64,000 nt of DNA from Myxococcota bacterium (GTDB lineage Bacteria > Myxococcota_A > UBA9160 > UBA4427): positions 992,001-1,056,000 of the forward strand of contig JAWKRT010000002.1 of the NCBI GenBank assembly GCA_041389495.1. Direction: 5' to 3'. A model generated the notes under the pieces. It was not told the origin of the DNA. It ran no database searches and was given only the letters and a program-made list of their open reading frames with translations. Below are positions 17,274-25,774 of this stretch, piece after piece (positions within the stretch are counted from its first letter, which is position 1; every line of letters starts with the position of its first letter). Position numbers and translations under genes: made by a program.

Positions 17274-17279
17274 TAGGCT
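17274..17279 (+). promoter_or_regulatory. -10-like TAGGCT before the PQQ dehydrogenase
   Basis: TAGGCT lies 24 bases before the GTG at 17304, with GGGAGG between them acting as ribosome binding site. It matches the TAGnCT hexamer seen at 11745, 46559, 56088 and 60287. No clear -35 element. Confidence 0.3.
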
Positions 17280-17303
17280 GCGCGCTGCGGGAGGACGGCG
17301 CGC

Positions 17304-19520
17304 GTGGCGGAGTCGGGGGAGCGCGGAGGGAGAGCGCGCGTCGTCGCCGCGGCCGCGTTCGCGGCGCTGCTCGCCGCGGCGGCGTGCGCGCGGGGCGGCG
17401 ACGCCGACCTCGCGGCACTCGCGCGCGCGCGCGCGAAGGCCGCGCCCGCGGCGCGCGAGTGGCGCACCTACCTCGGCGACGCGGCCTCGCGCCAGTGGTC
17501 GCCCGTCGACGCCATCCACGCGGGCAACGTGGCGGAGCTCGAGGTCGCGTGGCGCTACGACGCGCGCGGCCCGGACGGCGAGCTCGGCGAGATCCAGTGC
17601 AACCCGCTCGTCGTGAAGGGCGTGCTCTACGGCACGTCGCCGTCGCTGCGCCTGTTCGCGCTCGACGCCGAGACGGGCGCCGAGATCTGGAGCTACCGGC
17701 CGCGAGCGGGGGCGCGGAGCTTCCTGCCGAATCGCAACCGCGGACTCGTCTACTGGGAGGACGCGCGCTCGGGCGACGAGCGCCTCTTCTACGTCGTGAA
17801 CCAGTACCTGCTCGCGGTCGACGCGCGCACGGGCCGCGCGGTCGAATCGTTCGGCGACGGCGGCCGCATCGACATCGGCGAGGGGCTCCCGCGCGCGGAC
17901 CGCGCGGGCGCGATCACGTCGAACACGCCGGGCGTCGTCTTCGAGGATGCGCTGATCGTGCCGACGCGCGTGAACGAGCTCGCGGGCGCGGCGCCGGGCC
18001 ACGTGCGCGCCTTCGACGTGCGCACGGGCGCGCTGCGCTGGACGTTCGAGACGATCCCGCGGCCGGGCGCGCCCGGTGCCGACACCTGGCCCGACGACGC
18101 GTGGAAGGAGATCGGCGGTGCGAACTCGTGGGCGGGCATGGCGCTCGACGTCGAGCGCGGGCTCGTCTTCGTTCCCACCGGCTCGGCCGCGTTCGACTAC
18201 TACGGCGGCGATCGCGCGGGCGACAACCTGTTCGCGAACTCGCTCCTCGCGCTCGATGCGCGCACGGGCGAGCGGCGCTGGCACTACCAGATCGTCCGCC
18301 ACGACCTGTGGGACCGCGACCTCCCGCAGCCGCCCAACCTCGTGACGATCGAGCGCGACGGCGCGCGCATCGACGCCGTGAGCCAGGTGACGAAGTCGGG
18401 GCACGTGTTCGTGTTCGACCGCGAGACGGGCGCGCCGCTGCACCCGATCGAGGAGGTCGCGGTGCGCGGCGAGCCGCTGCCGGGCGAAGCGCCGGCGCGC
18501 ACGCAGCCGCTGCCCGTCCGCCCGCCGCCGCTCGCGCGGCAGGTGCTCGACGCGTCGACGGCGACGGACCGCACCGAGGCGGCGCGCGCGGCCGTGCTGC
18601 GGCGCCTCGACGAGGTCGAGTCGGGGCCGCCGTTCACGCTCCCGAGCCGTCGTCCGACGGTGCTCATGCCCGGCCTCGACGGCGGCGCCGAGTGGGGCGG
18701 CGCGGCCTTCGACGACGAGACCGGTCTCCTCTACGTGAACGTCAACGACGTTCCCTACCTGCTGCAGATGACCGACTTCGAGCGCGAGGTCGGGGCGCGG
18801 AACTCGGGCGAGATGCTCTACTTCCTCTACTGCGGGGGATGTCACGGCGCGGATCGCGCGGGCGACGGCTACGGCACGCCGTCGCTCGTCGGCGTCGGTG
18901 AGCGGCTCGGCTACTTCGCCACGCACCGCGTCGTCCGCGACGGGCGCGGTCGCATGCCGGGCTTCGGCGCGAGCCTCCCGTGGTGGCAGCGCGCGCTGAT
19001 CGTGGGGCACGTGCGGCGAGCGGGTGGGGCGGCGACGCCGCCGGCGAGCGCGGCGGGCGGCGCGCCGCCGGCCGCCGCGCCCTCGTCGCGCGGCTACTTC
19101 GCGAACGGCGGCTGGCACCGCTTCTCCGATCCCGACGGCTTCCCGGCCATCCGCCCGCCGTGGGGAACGCTCGCGGCCGTCGACCTCGCGCGCGGCGAGA
19201 TCGCGTGGCAGGTGCCGCTCGGCGACTACCCGGCGACGCTCGCCGCGGGCCGCTCGGGGCTCGGCGCCGAGAGCTACGGCGGCCCGGTCGCGACCGCCGG
19301 CGGCCTCGTCTTCATCGCGGCCACGCCGGACGCGAAGCTTCGCGCCTTCGACAAGTGGACGGGCGAGCTGCGCTTCGAGGCCGACCTCCCGGCCGCCGGG
19401 TACGCGACGCCCGCGGTCTACGAGGTGGCCGGGCGGCCGTTCGTCGCGGTCGCCGCGGGCGGCGGGAAGCTCGGGACGCCGAAGGGCGCGTCCTGGGTCG
19501 CGTTCAGCCTCCCGCGCTGA
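17304..19520 (+). CDS. Exported PQQ-dependent dehydrogenase with inserted cytochrome c domain
   Basis: A 738-residue periplasmic quinoprotein of the PQQ eight-bladed propeller family (alcohol/glucose dehydrogenase type). It has an N-terminal hydrophobic signal and Cys28 in an A-A-A-C context, perhaps a lipoprotein. Propeller blades repeat x-D-A-x-T-G motifs from about 100 to 470. A c-type haem motif C-G-G-C-H is at 510-514, with Met551 in G-R-M-P-G-F as probable sixth ligand. Blade sequence resumes after about 600, so the cytochrome is inserted inside the propeller rather than at an end. Electrons probably pass from PQQ to this haem and then to the respiratory chain. The GTG start has GGGAGG upstream. 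No PQQ synthesis genes are in the window. Confidence 0.9.
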   Translation: MAESGERGGRARVVAAAAFAALLAAAACARGGDADLAALARARAKAAPAAREWRTYLGDAASRQWSPVDAIHAGNVAELEVAWRYDARGPDGELGEIQCNPLVVKGVLYGTSPSLRLFALDAETGAEIWSYRPRAGARSFLPNRNRGLVYWEDARSGDERLFYVVNQYLLAVDARTGRAVESFGDGGRIDIGEGLPRADRAGAITSNTPGVVFEDALIVPTRVNELAGAAPGHVRAFDVRTGALRWTFETIPRPGAPGADTWPDDAWKEIGGANSWAGMALDVERGLVFVPTGSAAFDYYGGDRAGDNLFANSLLALDARTGERRWHYQIVRHDLWDRDLPQPPNLVTIERDGARIDAVSQVTKSGHVFVFDRETGAPLHPIEEVAVRGEPLPGEAPARTQPLPVRPPPLARQVLDASTATDRTEAARAAVLRRLDEVESGPPFTLPSRRPTVLMPGLDGGAEWGGAAFDDETGLLYVNVNDVPYLLQMTDFEREVGARNSGEMLYFLYCGGCHGADRAGDGYGTPSLVGVGERLGYFATHRVVRDGRGRMPGFGASLPWWQRALIVGHVRRAGGAATPPASAAGGAPPAAAPSSRGYFANGGWHRFSDPDGFPAIRPPWGTLAAVDLARGEIAWQVPLGDYPATLAAGRSGLGAESYGGPVATAGGLVFIAATPDAKLRAFDKWTGELRFEADLPAAGYATPAVYEVAGRPFVAVAAGGGKLGTPKGASWVAFSLPR

Positions 19521-19523
19521 GGC

Positions 19524-19553
19524 TTGCCAACGCGGCCGCGCGCGTGGCATGAT
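19524..19553 (+). promoter_or_regulatory. Promoter of the TetR-acyl-CoA synthetase unit
   Basis: TTGCCA (19524-19529), 18-base spacer, CATGAT (19548-19553), directly after the stop of the PQQ dehydrogenase. The predicted transcript start falls at the left edge of the CGTACG repeats at 19561-19584, so a bound repressor would block initiation. Confidence 0.5.
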
Positions 19554-19560
19554 GCCGCTT

Positions 19561-19584
19561 GTACGTCGTACGCTACGCCGTACG
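19561..19584. promoter_or_regulatory. Candidate TetR operator (CGTACG-N6-CGTACG)
   Basis: Two CGTACG hexamers, each palindromic, lie at 19567-19572 and 19579-19584, separated by 6 bases. A third partial copy (GTACG) is at 19561-19565. The element sits 55 bases before the TetR start and at the predicted transcription start, the usual place for an autoregulatory operator. Confidence 0.55.
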
Positions 19585-19639
19585 GCCGCGCCGCACCCCA
19601 GCGCGGGCGCCCGCCCGCGCCATCCATCGAGGACGCGTC

Positions 19640-20377
19640 ATGGACCCCTTCCGTCCGCCCCACGCCCACGCCCTCGCGGGCGAGCACCCCCCGTCGCCGC
19701 CGCGCGCGCGCGCACCGCGCGGCGCGCTCTCGCGCGAGCGCGTCCTCGAGGCCGCGCTCCGACTGCTCGAGCGCGAAGGCGAGGGCGCGCTCAGCATGCG
19801 CCGCGTCGCGGCCGAGCTCGGCTCGGCGCCGATGTCGCTCTACCGGCACGTGCGCAACAAGGAGGACCTCGTCGACGGCGTGATCGCGCTCGCGCTCGAG
19901 GACCTCACGACGAAGCCGCTCGAGGGCGACGACTGGACGGCGCGCACGCTCGCCTGGATGCTCGCGCTGCGCGAGGAGATGCTCGAGCACCCGTCGATCA
20001 TCCCGCTGCTCCGCTCGAGCCACATGGTGCTGCCGGCCGTGCTCGCTCCCGTCGAGCTCGTGCTCGAGGAGCTGCTGCGCGCGGGCTTCTCGCGGCCGCG
20101 CGCCGCGCGCAGCGCGTGGGAGCTGCTCTGGATCACGCTGTCGTTCGTCGCCATCGAGCAGCGCAGCGCGCGCGAGCCCGAGACGCTCGCGACGCGCACG
20201 TTCTCGATGGCGAAGCTCCACGCCGACGACCTGCCGCACCTCGCCGAGGCGCTCCCCGACCTGCTCGTGCTCGACGCCGAGGACATCTTCCAGTCGGTCG
20301 CGCGCCATCTCGTCGCGGGCCTGCGCGTCGAGCTCGACGCGGTGCGCGCCGGGGCCGCGCGAGGGGGCCAGGCGTGA
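19640..20377 (+). CDS. TetR/AcrR family transcriptional regulator
   Basis: A 245-residue regulator. The N-terminal HTH domain is at about 30-78: S-R-E-R-V-L-E-A-A-L, then M-R-R-V-A-A-E-L-G, then S-L-Y-R-H-V-R-N-K-E as recognition helix and exit. A Pro/Ala/Arg-rich leader of about 28 residues precedes it. The C-terminal helical domain (about 90-235), rich in Leu and Glu, would bind the ligand, perhaps an acyl-CoA. The ATG at 19640 has GAGGA upstream. Its stop overlaps the GTG of the acyl-CoA synthetase by four bases, so regulator and enzyme are co-translated. A strong inverted repeat lies at its promoter, implying self-repression relieved by substrate. Confidence 0.9.
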   Translation: MDPFRPPHAHALAGEHPPSPPRARAPRGALSRERVLEAALRLLEREGEGALSMRRVAAELGSAPMSLYRHVRNKEDLVDGVIALALEDLTTKPLEGDDWTARTLAWMLALREEMLEHPSIIPLLRSSHMVLPAVLAPVELVLEELLRAGFSRPRAARSAWELLWITLSFVAIEQRSAREPETLATRTFSMAKLHADDLPHLAEALPDLLVLDAEDIFQSVARHLVAGLRVELDAVRAGAARGGQA

Positions 20378-22020
20378 GCGACGCGGCCTGGATCTCCGGC
20401 GAGCAGCACACCGTGCCGCGCCTGCTCGCGCGGCGCCTCGCGTCGAAGCCGGACGGCGAGTACCTCGACGTCGGCGGCGTGAAGCTGAGCGCGCGCGACG
20501 TGGACGAGCGCGGGCGCCGCATCGCGACGGCGCTGCGCGAGCTCGGCGTCGCGCCCGGCGACCGCGTCGCGTCGCTGCTCGAGAACTCGCCCGAGGCGGT
20601 GCTCTACTGGTTCGGCACGGTGCTCGGAGGGCGCGTCGCCGTCCCGATCAACTCGGCGTACAAGGGCGACTACCTCCGCCACCAGCTCGCGGACTCGGGC
20701 TCGCGCGTGCTCTTCGCGCACGTCGACTTCCTCGACCGCGCCGTCGACGTCGTCCCGCGCGTCGACGGGCTCGACTTCGTGGTGGTCGTGGGCGACGAGG
20801 GTGGCGGCGTCGACGCGAGCGCGTTCGGCGGCGCGAAGGTGCTGCGCTTCGAGGACGTGCTCGGGGCGTCGTGCGAGCCGGTGCCGAACGACGTCCGGCC
20901 CTCGGACCTCGGGACGTTCATCTACACGGGCGGCACGACGGGGCCGAGCAAGGGCTGCATGCTCTCGCACAACTACCACGAGGCGCTCGCGACGCAGATC
21001 GCGACGCAGTGGCAGGCGACGGCGGACGACGTCGTCTGGACCCCGCTCCCGCTCTTCCACTTCAACGCGCTCACGACCGCGACGCTCGGGCCCCTCGTGA
21101 CGGGCGGCCGCGGCGCCATCTTCCGCCGCTTCAGCGTCTCGCAGTTCTGGCCGGAGATGAACCGCACCGGCGCGACCATCACGTCGACGCTCGGCACGAT
21201 GGCCTACCTGCTCGCGCACGACGTCGACCGGCCGGAGATGCCGCGCTCGGGCGCGCCCGAGGCGAACCGCACGCTGCGCCTGATGGGCGCGGCGCCGCTG
21301 CCGCCCGAGGTCGACTCCATCCTGCGCGAGCGCTTCGCGATCGACACGTTCAGCGGCGCCTACGGCGTGACGGAGGCGAGCCTGATCTCGTGGCAGCCGC
21401 CGGGCACGAAGAACAAGCCGAACGCCGCCGGCGTCGTGAACCACGCCTACTTCGACGTGCGCATCTTCGACGACGACGACGTCGAGGTGCCGCGCGGCAC
21501 GGAGGGCGAGATCGTGATCCGCCCGAAGCGCCCGCACGTGATGTTCGAGGGCTACTGGGGGCGGCCGCAGGCGACGGTCGAGACGAGCCGCAACTGGTGG
21601 TACCACACGGGCGACGTCGGGCGGATCGACGACGAGGGCTACCTCTACTTCGTCGACCGCAAGGCGGACTACCTGCGCCGCCGCGGCGAGAACATCTCGA
21701 GCTTCGAGGTCGAGAGCGTGCTGATGAAGCACGGCAAGCTCGCCGACGTCGCCGTCCACGCGGTGCCGAGCCCGCTCAGCGAGGACGACCTGAAGATCAC
21801 GGCGACGCTCGAGGAGGGCGCGGTGCTCACGGAGGAGGAGCTCTTCCGCTGGTGCATCGAACACCTGCCGTACTTCGCGCTGCCCCGCTACATCGAGTTC
21901 CGCGCCGAGCTGCCGAGGAGCCCCGTCGGCCGCGTGCTGAAGCGCGTGCTGCGCGACGAGGGGGCGACGCCGGCGAGCTGGGACGCCGAGGCGAGCGGCA
22001 TCGCGTACGAGAAGCGCTGA
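20374..22020 (+). CDS. Acyl-CoA synthetase (AMP-forming)
   Basis: A 548-residue ANL-superfamily ligase that activates a carboxylic acid to an acyl-adenylate and then a CoA thioester. The phosphate-binding loop Y-T-G-G-T-T-G-P-S-K-G is at 184-194, Y-G-V-T-E-A at 330-335, H-T-G-D at 411-414 and the catalytic Lys523 in V-G-R-V-L-K-R. The order and spacing are normal for the family. GTG at 20374 overlaps the regulator's stop (GTGA). The C-terminus looks like crotonobetaine/long-chain type ligases, but the acid is not predictable. It converges on the acyl-CoA dehydrogenase gene 31 bases away. Confidence 0.92.
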   Translation: MSDAAWISGEQHTVPRLLARRLASKPDGEYLDVGGVKLSARDVDERGRRIATALRELGVAPGDRVASLLENSPEAVLYWFGTVLGGRVAVPINSAYKGDYLRHQLADSGSRVLFAHVDFLDRAVDVVPRVDGLDFVVVVGDEGGGVDASAFGGAKVLRFEDVLGASCEPVPNDVRPSDLGTFIYTGGTTGPSKGCMLSHNYHEALATQIATQWQATADDVVWTPLPLFHFNALTTATLGPLVTGGRGAIFRRFSVSQFWPEMNRTGATITSTLGTMAYLLAHDVDRPEMPRSGAPEANRTLRLMGAAPLPPEVDSILRERFAIDTFSGAYGVTEASLISWQPPGTKNKPNAAGVVNHAYFDVRIFDDDDVEVPRGTEGEIVIRPKRPHVMFEGYWGRPQATVETSRNWWYHTGDVGRIDDEGYLYFVDRKADYLRRRGENISSFEVESVLMKHGKLADVAVHAVPSPLSEDDLKITATLEEGAVLTEEELFRWCIEHLPYFALPRYIEFRAELPRSPVGRVLKRVLRDEGATPASWDAEASGIAYEKR

Positions 22021-22030
22021 CGCCGCGCGC

Positions 22031-22046
22031 GCGTGCGCGCGCACGC
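22031..22046. terminator. Perfect 16-base palindrome between convergent genes
   Basis: gcgtgcgcgcgcacgc is a perfect 16-base palindrome in the 31-base gap between the acyl-CoA synthetase and acyl-CoA dehydrogenase stops. It could form a short hairpin and end transcription from both sides, but alternating CG tracts are frequent here, so chance is possible. Confidence 0.3.
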
Positions 22047-22051
22047 CTCGC

Positions 22052-23248
22052 CTAACGAGGCTCGCGCGGCAGCCCGAGGATGCGCTCTCCGATGATGTTG
22101 CGCTGGATCTGCGACGTGCCGCCCGACACGGTGAACTGCAGCGCCCACAGGTAGTCGTGCAGGACGTCGCCGGTCGGCAGGCCGGCGACGTCCTCGCGCG
22201 CGAGCGCGGCGCGTCCGACGACGTGCATGCCGAGCTCGCCGATCTCCTGGTAGAGCTCGCTGTAGCGGAGCTTGACCGCCGAGCCGGTGAGCGACGGGAC
22301 GCCGGTCGCCTCCGCCTCCGAGACGCACAGCTGCGTGAGCCGCCAGAGCGCCTCGATCTGCGCCGCGAGCCGCCCCGCCGTCCGGCGCAGGCTCGCATCG
22401 CCGTTCCACGCGCTCGCGCCGCCCGACGGCCCCGCGCGGCGCGCGAGCGCGACGAGGCCCTCGAGCTGCGTGCGCATCGTGATGATGTGCTGCGCGAACG
22501 CCGTGCCGCGCTCGAAGCGCAGCGTGACGTTCGCGACGCGCCAGCCGTCGTTCTCCGCGCCGACGCGATTCGCGACGGGCACGCGCGCACCGTCGAGGAA
22601 GACCTCGCAGAAGTGGCTGTCGCCCTCGATCGTGTCGAGCGGGCGGACGTCGACGCCCGGCTGGTGCATGTCGAGGACGAGCCACGTGATGCCCTTGTGC
22701 GCGGGCGCGTCGGCGTCGGTGCGCACGAGCAGCTCGCAGTAGTCGGCGATGTGCGCGCGCGTGCTCCAGATCTTGTGGCCGGTGACGACGTACTGGTCGC
22801 CCTCGCGCACGGCGACGGTGCGCAGCGACGCGAGGTCGGAGCCCGCGGTCGGCTCCGAGAAGCCCTGGCACCAGACGTGGCGCCCCTCGAGGATGCCGGG
22901 CAGGTGGAACGCCTTCTGCGCCTCGCTGCCCTCGGCCATCAGCGTCGGCCCGCCGTGCATGAGGCCGATGAAGTTCGCCCCGATGTACGGCGCGTTCGCG
23001 CGCGCCGTCTCTTCGAAGTAGACGAGCTGCTCGCCGAGCGAGGCGCCGCGCCCGCCGTATTCGGCCGGCCAGTTCATGCCTGCGTAGCCCGCGTCGAAGA
23101 GCTTGCGCTGCCACGACGTGTCGTACTCGCGCCGCGCCGTCCAGTCGCCGGCCGGCGGCGGCGCGCCGTGCGCGCGGACCTCGCGCTCGAGCCACGCGCG
23201 CAGCTCGGCGCGGAACGCGGCCTCGAGGGGCGAATCGTCGAGCCTCAC
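22052..23248 (-). CDS. Acyl-CoA dehydrogenase (FadE-type)
   Basis: A 398-residue FAD-dependent dehydrogenase of acyl-CoA thioesters. The FAD/substrate segment W-C-Q-G-F-S-E-P-x-A-G-S-D is at about 127-139, V-T-G-x-K-I-W-S in the middle domain, and the C-terminal S-G-G-T-S-Q-I-Q-R-N-I-I-G-E-R motif is complete. The usual catalytic Glu in the Y-E-G-T motif is Gly here. A Glu in R-F-E-R-G-T near residue 246 may act instead, as in IVD-like and several FadE proteins. GTG at 23248 overlaps the stop of the upstream CoA ligase (GTGA). Likely a branched, cyclic or steroid-type acyl-CoA; not proven. Confidence 0.9.
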   Translation of the reverse strand: MRLDDSPLEAAFRAELRAWLEREVRAHGAPPPAGDWTARREYDTSWQRKLFDAGYAGMNWPAEYGGRGASLGEQLVYFEETARANAPYIGANFIGLMHGGPTLMAEGSEAQKAFHLPGILEGRHVWCQGFSEPTAGSDLASLRTVAVREGDQYVVTGHKIWSTRAHIADYCELLVRTDADAPAHKGITWLVLDMHQPGVDVRPLDTIEGDSHFCEVFLDGARVPVANRVGAENDGWRVANVTLRFERGTAFAQHIITMRTQLEGLVALARRAGPSGGASAWNGDASLRRTAGRLAAQIEALWRLTQLCVSEAEATGVPSLTGSAVKLRYSELYQEIGELGMHVVGRAALAREDVAGLPTGDVLHDYLWALQFTVSGGTSQIQRNIIGERILGLPREPR

Positions 23249-24789
23249 GTCGCCGCTCCTCCGCGCGCGCCCGCGTCGCCGTTCGCGAACAGCGCGCGCA
23301 CGCCCGGCTGGCTCGGCTTCATCGACGGCGTGCGCGGCAGCGCGTCGACGACGAGCACGCGCGAGGGAACCATGTAGGCGGCGAGCCGTTCGCGCGCGAA
23401 GTCGCGCAGCGCCTCGCCGTCGACGCGCGGCGCGTCCGCGTGCAGCTCGACGGCCGCGACCGGCACCTGGCCGAGCCGCGCGTCGTCGAGACCGACCACG
23501 CAGGCCTCGCGCACGGACGGGTGCTCCTCGAGCGCGGCGACGACCTCCTCGGGGTGCACCTTGAAGCCGCCGCGCAGGATGGCGGCATCCGCGCGCCCGG
23601 TGATCCACAGGAAGCCGTCGGCGTCCATGCGCGCGCGGTCGGTCGTGCGCACCCAGTCGCTCTTCGGGCCGAGCTGTGCGGAGTGCACTTCGAGCACGCC
23701 TTCCTCGCCGGGCGCGAGCGCGCGACCGTCGGCCGGGTCGACGATGCGCAGTGCGCAGCCCGGGTGCGCGCGCCCGACGCTGCCGCGCTTCTCGCGCCGG
23801 AACTCCACGTGGTCGGGCAGCGACCAGCCGGCGACCCCGCCCGCGAACTCGGTCGCGCCGTACGACGTGAGCACGGGGACGCCGTACTGCGCCTCGAACG
23901 CCTCGGCGTCCTCGGGCGCGAGCGGCGCGGTGCCGGACACGACGGCCTTGAGGCTCGCGAGGTCGGCCGGGTCGAGCTTCGCCTCGAGCACCATGCGCAC
24001 CGCCGTCGGCACGAGGCTCGCCGTCTTCGGGCGGTGCTTCACGACGAGGTCGCGCCACGGCTCGACGCGGAAGCGGTCGAGCAGCGCGAACGCGCGCCCG
24101 TCCGTCGCGCACTGCAGCACGCGGAAGATGCCGCTCACGTGGACGAGCGGCGACGCGATGATCGCGACGCCCGCGCGAAGGCGCGGCGCCGCGGCCTTGT
24201 CCTTCTCGTAGTGCTTGGCTCCGGCGAGCGAGTGCTCGAGCGCAGCGCGCCCGAGGTCGACGCGCTTCGGCGGGCCCGTCGTGCCGCTCGTCAGCATCTG
24301 CACCGCGACACCGGGGAGCCGGTGCTCGGGCGCGGTGCGCGCGTCGAGGACGCGCGTGCGCGCGCCGCGCGGTGCGACGCACGCGTCGTCGTCGCCGCCG
24401 AACGCGCAGCGCAGGAGCAGCGTGTCCGTCGCGTCGCAGGCGGCGGCGAGCGCGCCGCCGTCGGCGTCCTCCGCGCACGCGACCACGACCGGCAGGGCGA
24501 GGCGCTCGAGGTCGCGCCGCAGGGCGGCGTCGCCCTGGTGCGGGCTCAGCGTGACGACGCAGCGGCGCGAGCGGAGCACGCCGAGCAGCGCGGCCACCGC
24601 CTCGGGGCGGTTGCGGAGCAGCACGCCGACGGGCGCGTCCGCGGGCGCGCCCGCCGCGTCGAGCGCGCGGCCGAGCGCGGCCGACGCGGCGGCGAGCTCG
24701 CCCCACGTCGTCCAGCGGCCCTCGAACTCGATCGCGTTCGCCGCCGGGTCGATCGCGAGCACGTCGTCGATGCGGGACGCGAGATCCAT
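23245..24789 (-). CDS. Acyl-CoA synthetase (AMP-forming), short form
   Basis: A 514-residue ANL-family ligase. The phosphate-binding loop L-T-S-G-T-T-G-P-P-K-R is at 166-176, Y-G-A-T-E in the middle, T-T-D-R-A replaces the usual T-G-D near 390, and catalytic Lys491 lies in R-T-P-S-M-K-P-S. The Gly-to-Thr/Asp change in the T-G-D motif is unusual, although the aspartate is kept. The start at 24789 has no Shine-Dalgarno sequence; TGATAC lies 12 bases upstream. It is translationally coupled to the acyl-CoA dehydrogenase after it, so the pair performs activation then dehydrogenation of one acid. Confidence 0.88.
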   Translation of the reverse strand: MDLASRIDDVLAIDPAANAIEFEGRWTTWGELAAASAALGRALDAAGAPADAPVGVLLRNRPEAVAALLGVLRSRRCVVTLSPHQGDAALRRDLERLALPVVVACAEDADGGALAAACDATDTLLLRCAFGGDDDACVAPRGARTRVLDARTAPEHRLPGVAVQMLTSGTTGPPKRVDLGRAALEHSLAGAKHYEKDKAAAPRLRAGVAIIASPLVHVSGIFRVLQCATDGRAFALLDRFRVEPWRDLVVKHRPKTASLVPTAVRMVLEAKLDPADLASLKAVVSGTAPLAPEDAEAFEAQYGVPVLTSYGATEFAGGVAGWSLPDHVEFRREKRGSVGRAHPGCALRIVDPADGRALAPGEEGVLEVHSAQLGPKSDWVRTTDRARMDADGFLWITGRADAAILRGGFKVHPEEVVAALEEHPSVREACVVGLDDARLGQVPVAAVELHADAPRVDGEALRDFARERLAAYMVPSRVLVVDALPRTPSMKPSQPGVRALFANGDAGARGGAAT

Positions 24790-24801
24790 GGCCGGATGGG
24801 T

Positions 24802-24807
24802 GTATCA
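24802..24807 (-). promoter_or_regulatory. -10-like TGATAC before the ligase-dehydrogenase pair
   Basis: On the minus strand TGATAC stands 12 bases before the ATG at 24789, within GTGTGATACAC. No Shine-Dalgarno site is seen, so the message would have almost no leader. The same hexamer occurs at 25728-25733 before the next gene upstream. Confidence 0.4.
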
Positions 24808-24897
24808 CACGCGCCCGCGGCGAGGGGTGCGGCCGCTCGTTCGCGTACGCGGGCCCGCGCGCGCGCCTACGCGCCTGCGCGCCGCGCGCCTACGCGC

Positions 24898-25677
24898 CTA
24901 CGCGATGTGGATGCCGCCGTTCGGCGAGAGCGCCTGGCCGGTGACGAAGCCGCTCTCGTCGCAGGCCAGGTAGAGCGCGCAGTTCGCGATGTCGTCGGCC
25001 GCGCCCTGCCGGCGGAGCGGCGTCGACGCGACCATCGGCGCGAGGAACGCCTCCGGGACGGCGCGCGTCATCGGGGTGTCGATGACGCCCGGGCAGATCG
25101 CGTTCACGCGGATGCCGGCCGGGCCGAGCTCGCGCGCGAGCGAGCGCGTCATGCCGAGCAGCGCCGCCTTCGCGGTCGCGTAGTGCACCATGCCCATGCC
25201 GGCGAGACCGGCGATGCTCGAGACGTTGAGGATCGAGCCCGCGCGCTGCTTCCACATCGAGCGCGCCGCCGCGCGCGCGAAGTAGAAGGCGCCGTGCACG
25301 TGGATGGCGAGCATGCGCGCGAACGGCTCGTCGCCCATGTGCAGCAGCACGGGCTCGCGGTGCTCGATCGCCTGCGCGCGGCCGTCGTCGCCGAAGCCGT
25401 CGACGCCGGCGTTGTTCATCAGCACGTCGACGCGCCCGTGCGCGTCGACGACCTCGTGGACGACGGCGTCGACGCGCGGGCGATCGGTGACGTCGCAGCG
25501 GAACGCGAGGTGCCCGGCGCCGGGCAGCGCGCGCGCGGCGGCCTCCGCGCCGTCGCCGTCGAGGTCGGCGATCGCGACGCGCGCGCCCTCGCGCGCGAAC
25601 ACGCGCGCGGTCGCGAGCCCGATGCCCGACGCGGCTCCCGTGATGATCGCGACCTTGCCTTCGAGCCTGCCGGCCAT
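24898..25677 (-). CDS. SDR family oxidoreductase
   Basis: A 259-residue classical short-chain dehydrogenase. T-G-A-A-S-G-I-G is at 13-20, Asp38/Asp40 after the second strand favour NAD, N-N-A-G is at 88-91, and Ser154, Tyr166 and Lys170 (Y-A-T-A-K) form the active site. A charged insertion of about 20 residues follows N-N-A-G-V (94-115). The C-terminus (G-x-A-L-S-P-N-G-G) is normal. The ATG at 25677 has GAGGGAG about 6 bases upstream, plus a plausible promoter further up. It may be a 3-hydroxyacyl-CoA or hydroxysteroid dehydrogenase given its neighbours; that is context only. Confidence 0.9.
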   Translation of the reverse strand: MAGRLEGKVAIITGAASGIGLATARVFAREGARVAIADLDGDGAEAAARALPGAGHLAFRCDVTDRPRVDAVVHEVVDAHGRVDVLMNNAGVDGFGDDGRAQAIEHREPVLLHMGDEPFARMLAIHVHGAFYFARAAARSMWKQRAGSILNVSSIAGLAGMGMVHYATAKAALLGMTRSLARELGPAGIRVNAICPGVIDTPMTRAVPEAFLAPMVASTPLRRQGAADDIANCALYLACDESGFVTGQALSPNGGIHIA

Positions 25678-25726
25678 GCGCGCTCTCCCTCGTCGCGGTG
25701 GGACGCACCGCGGGTCCGAGCGCGGG

Positions 25727-25754
25727 AGTATCACGCGGCGCGGTCGCGCGGCAA
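25727..25754 (-). promoter_or_regulatory. Candidate promoter of the SDR gene at 24898-25677
   Basis: On the minus strand TTGCCG (25754-25749), a 16-base spacer and GATACT (25732-25727), overlapping TGATAC, lie about 50 bases before the ATG. The gap also separates this gene from the NIPSNAP-like gene upstream. Confidence 0.45.
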
Positions 25755-25774
25755 CGGCCCCGCGCGGCGACGGC

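Noticed and set aside
17226..19550. Extension of the second Gfo/Idh/MocA frame across the PQQ dehydrogenase
   Set aside because: It lies opposite a well-defined quinoprotein gene; the Rossmann start and ribosome site set the true start at 17225.
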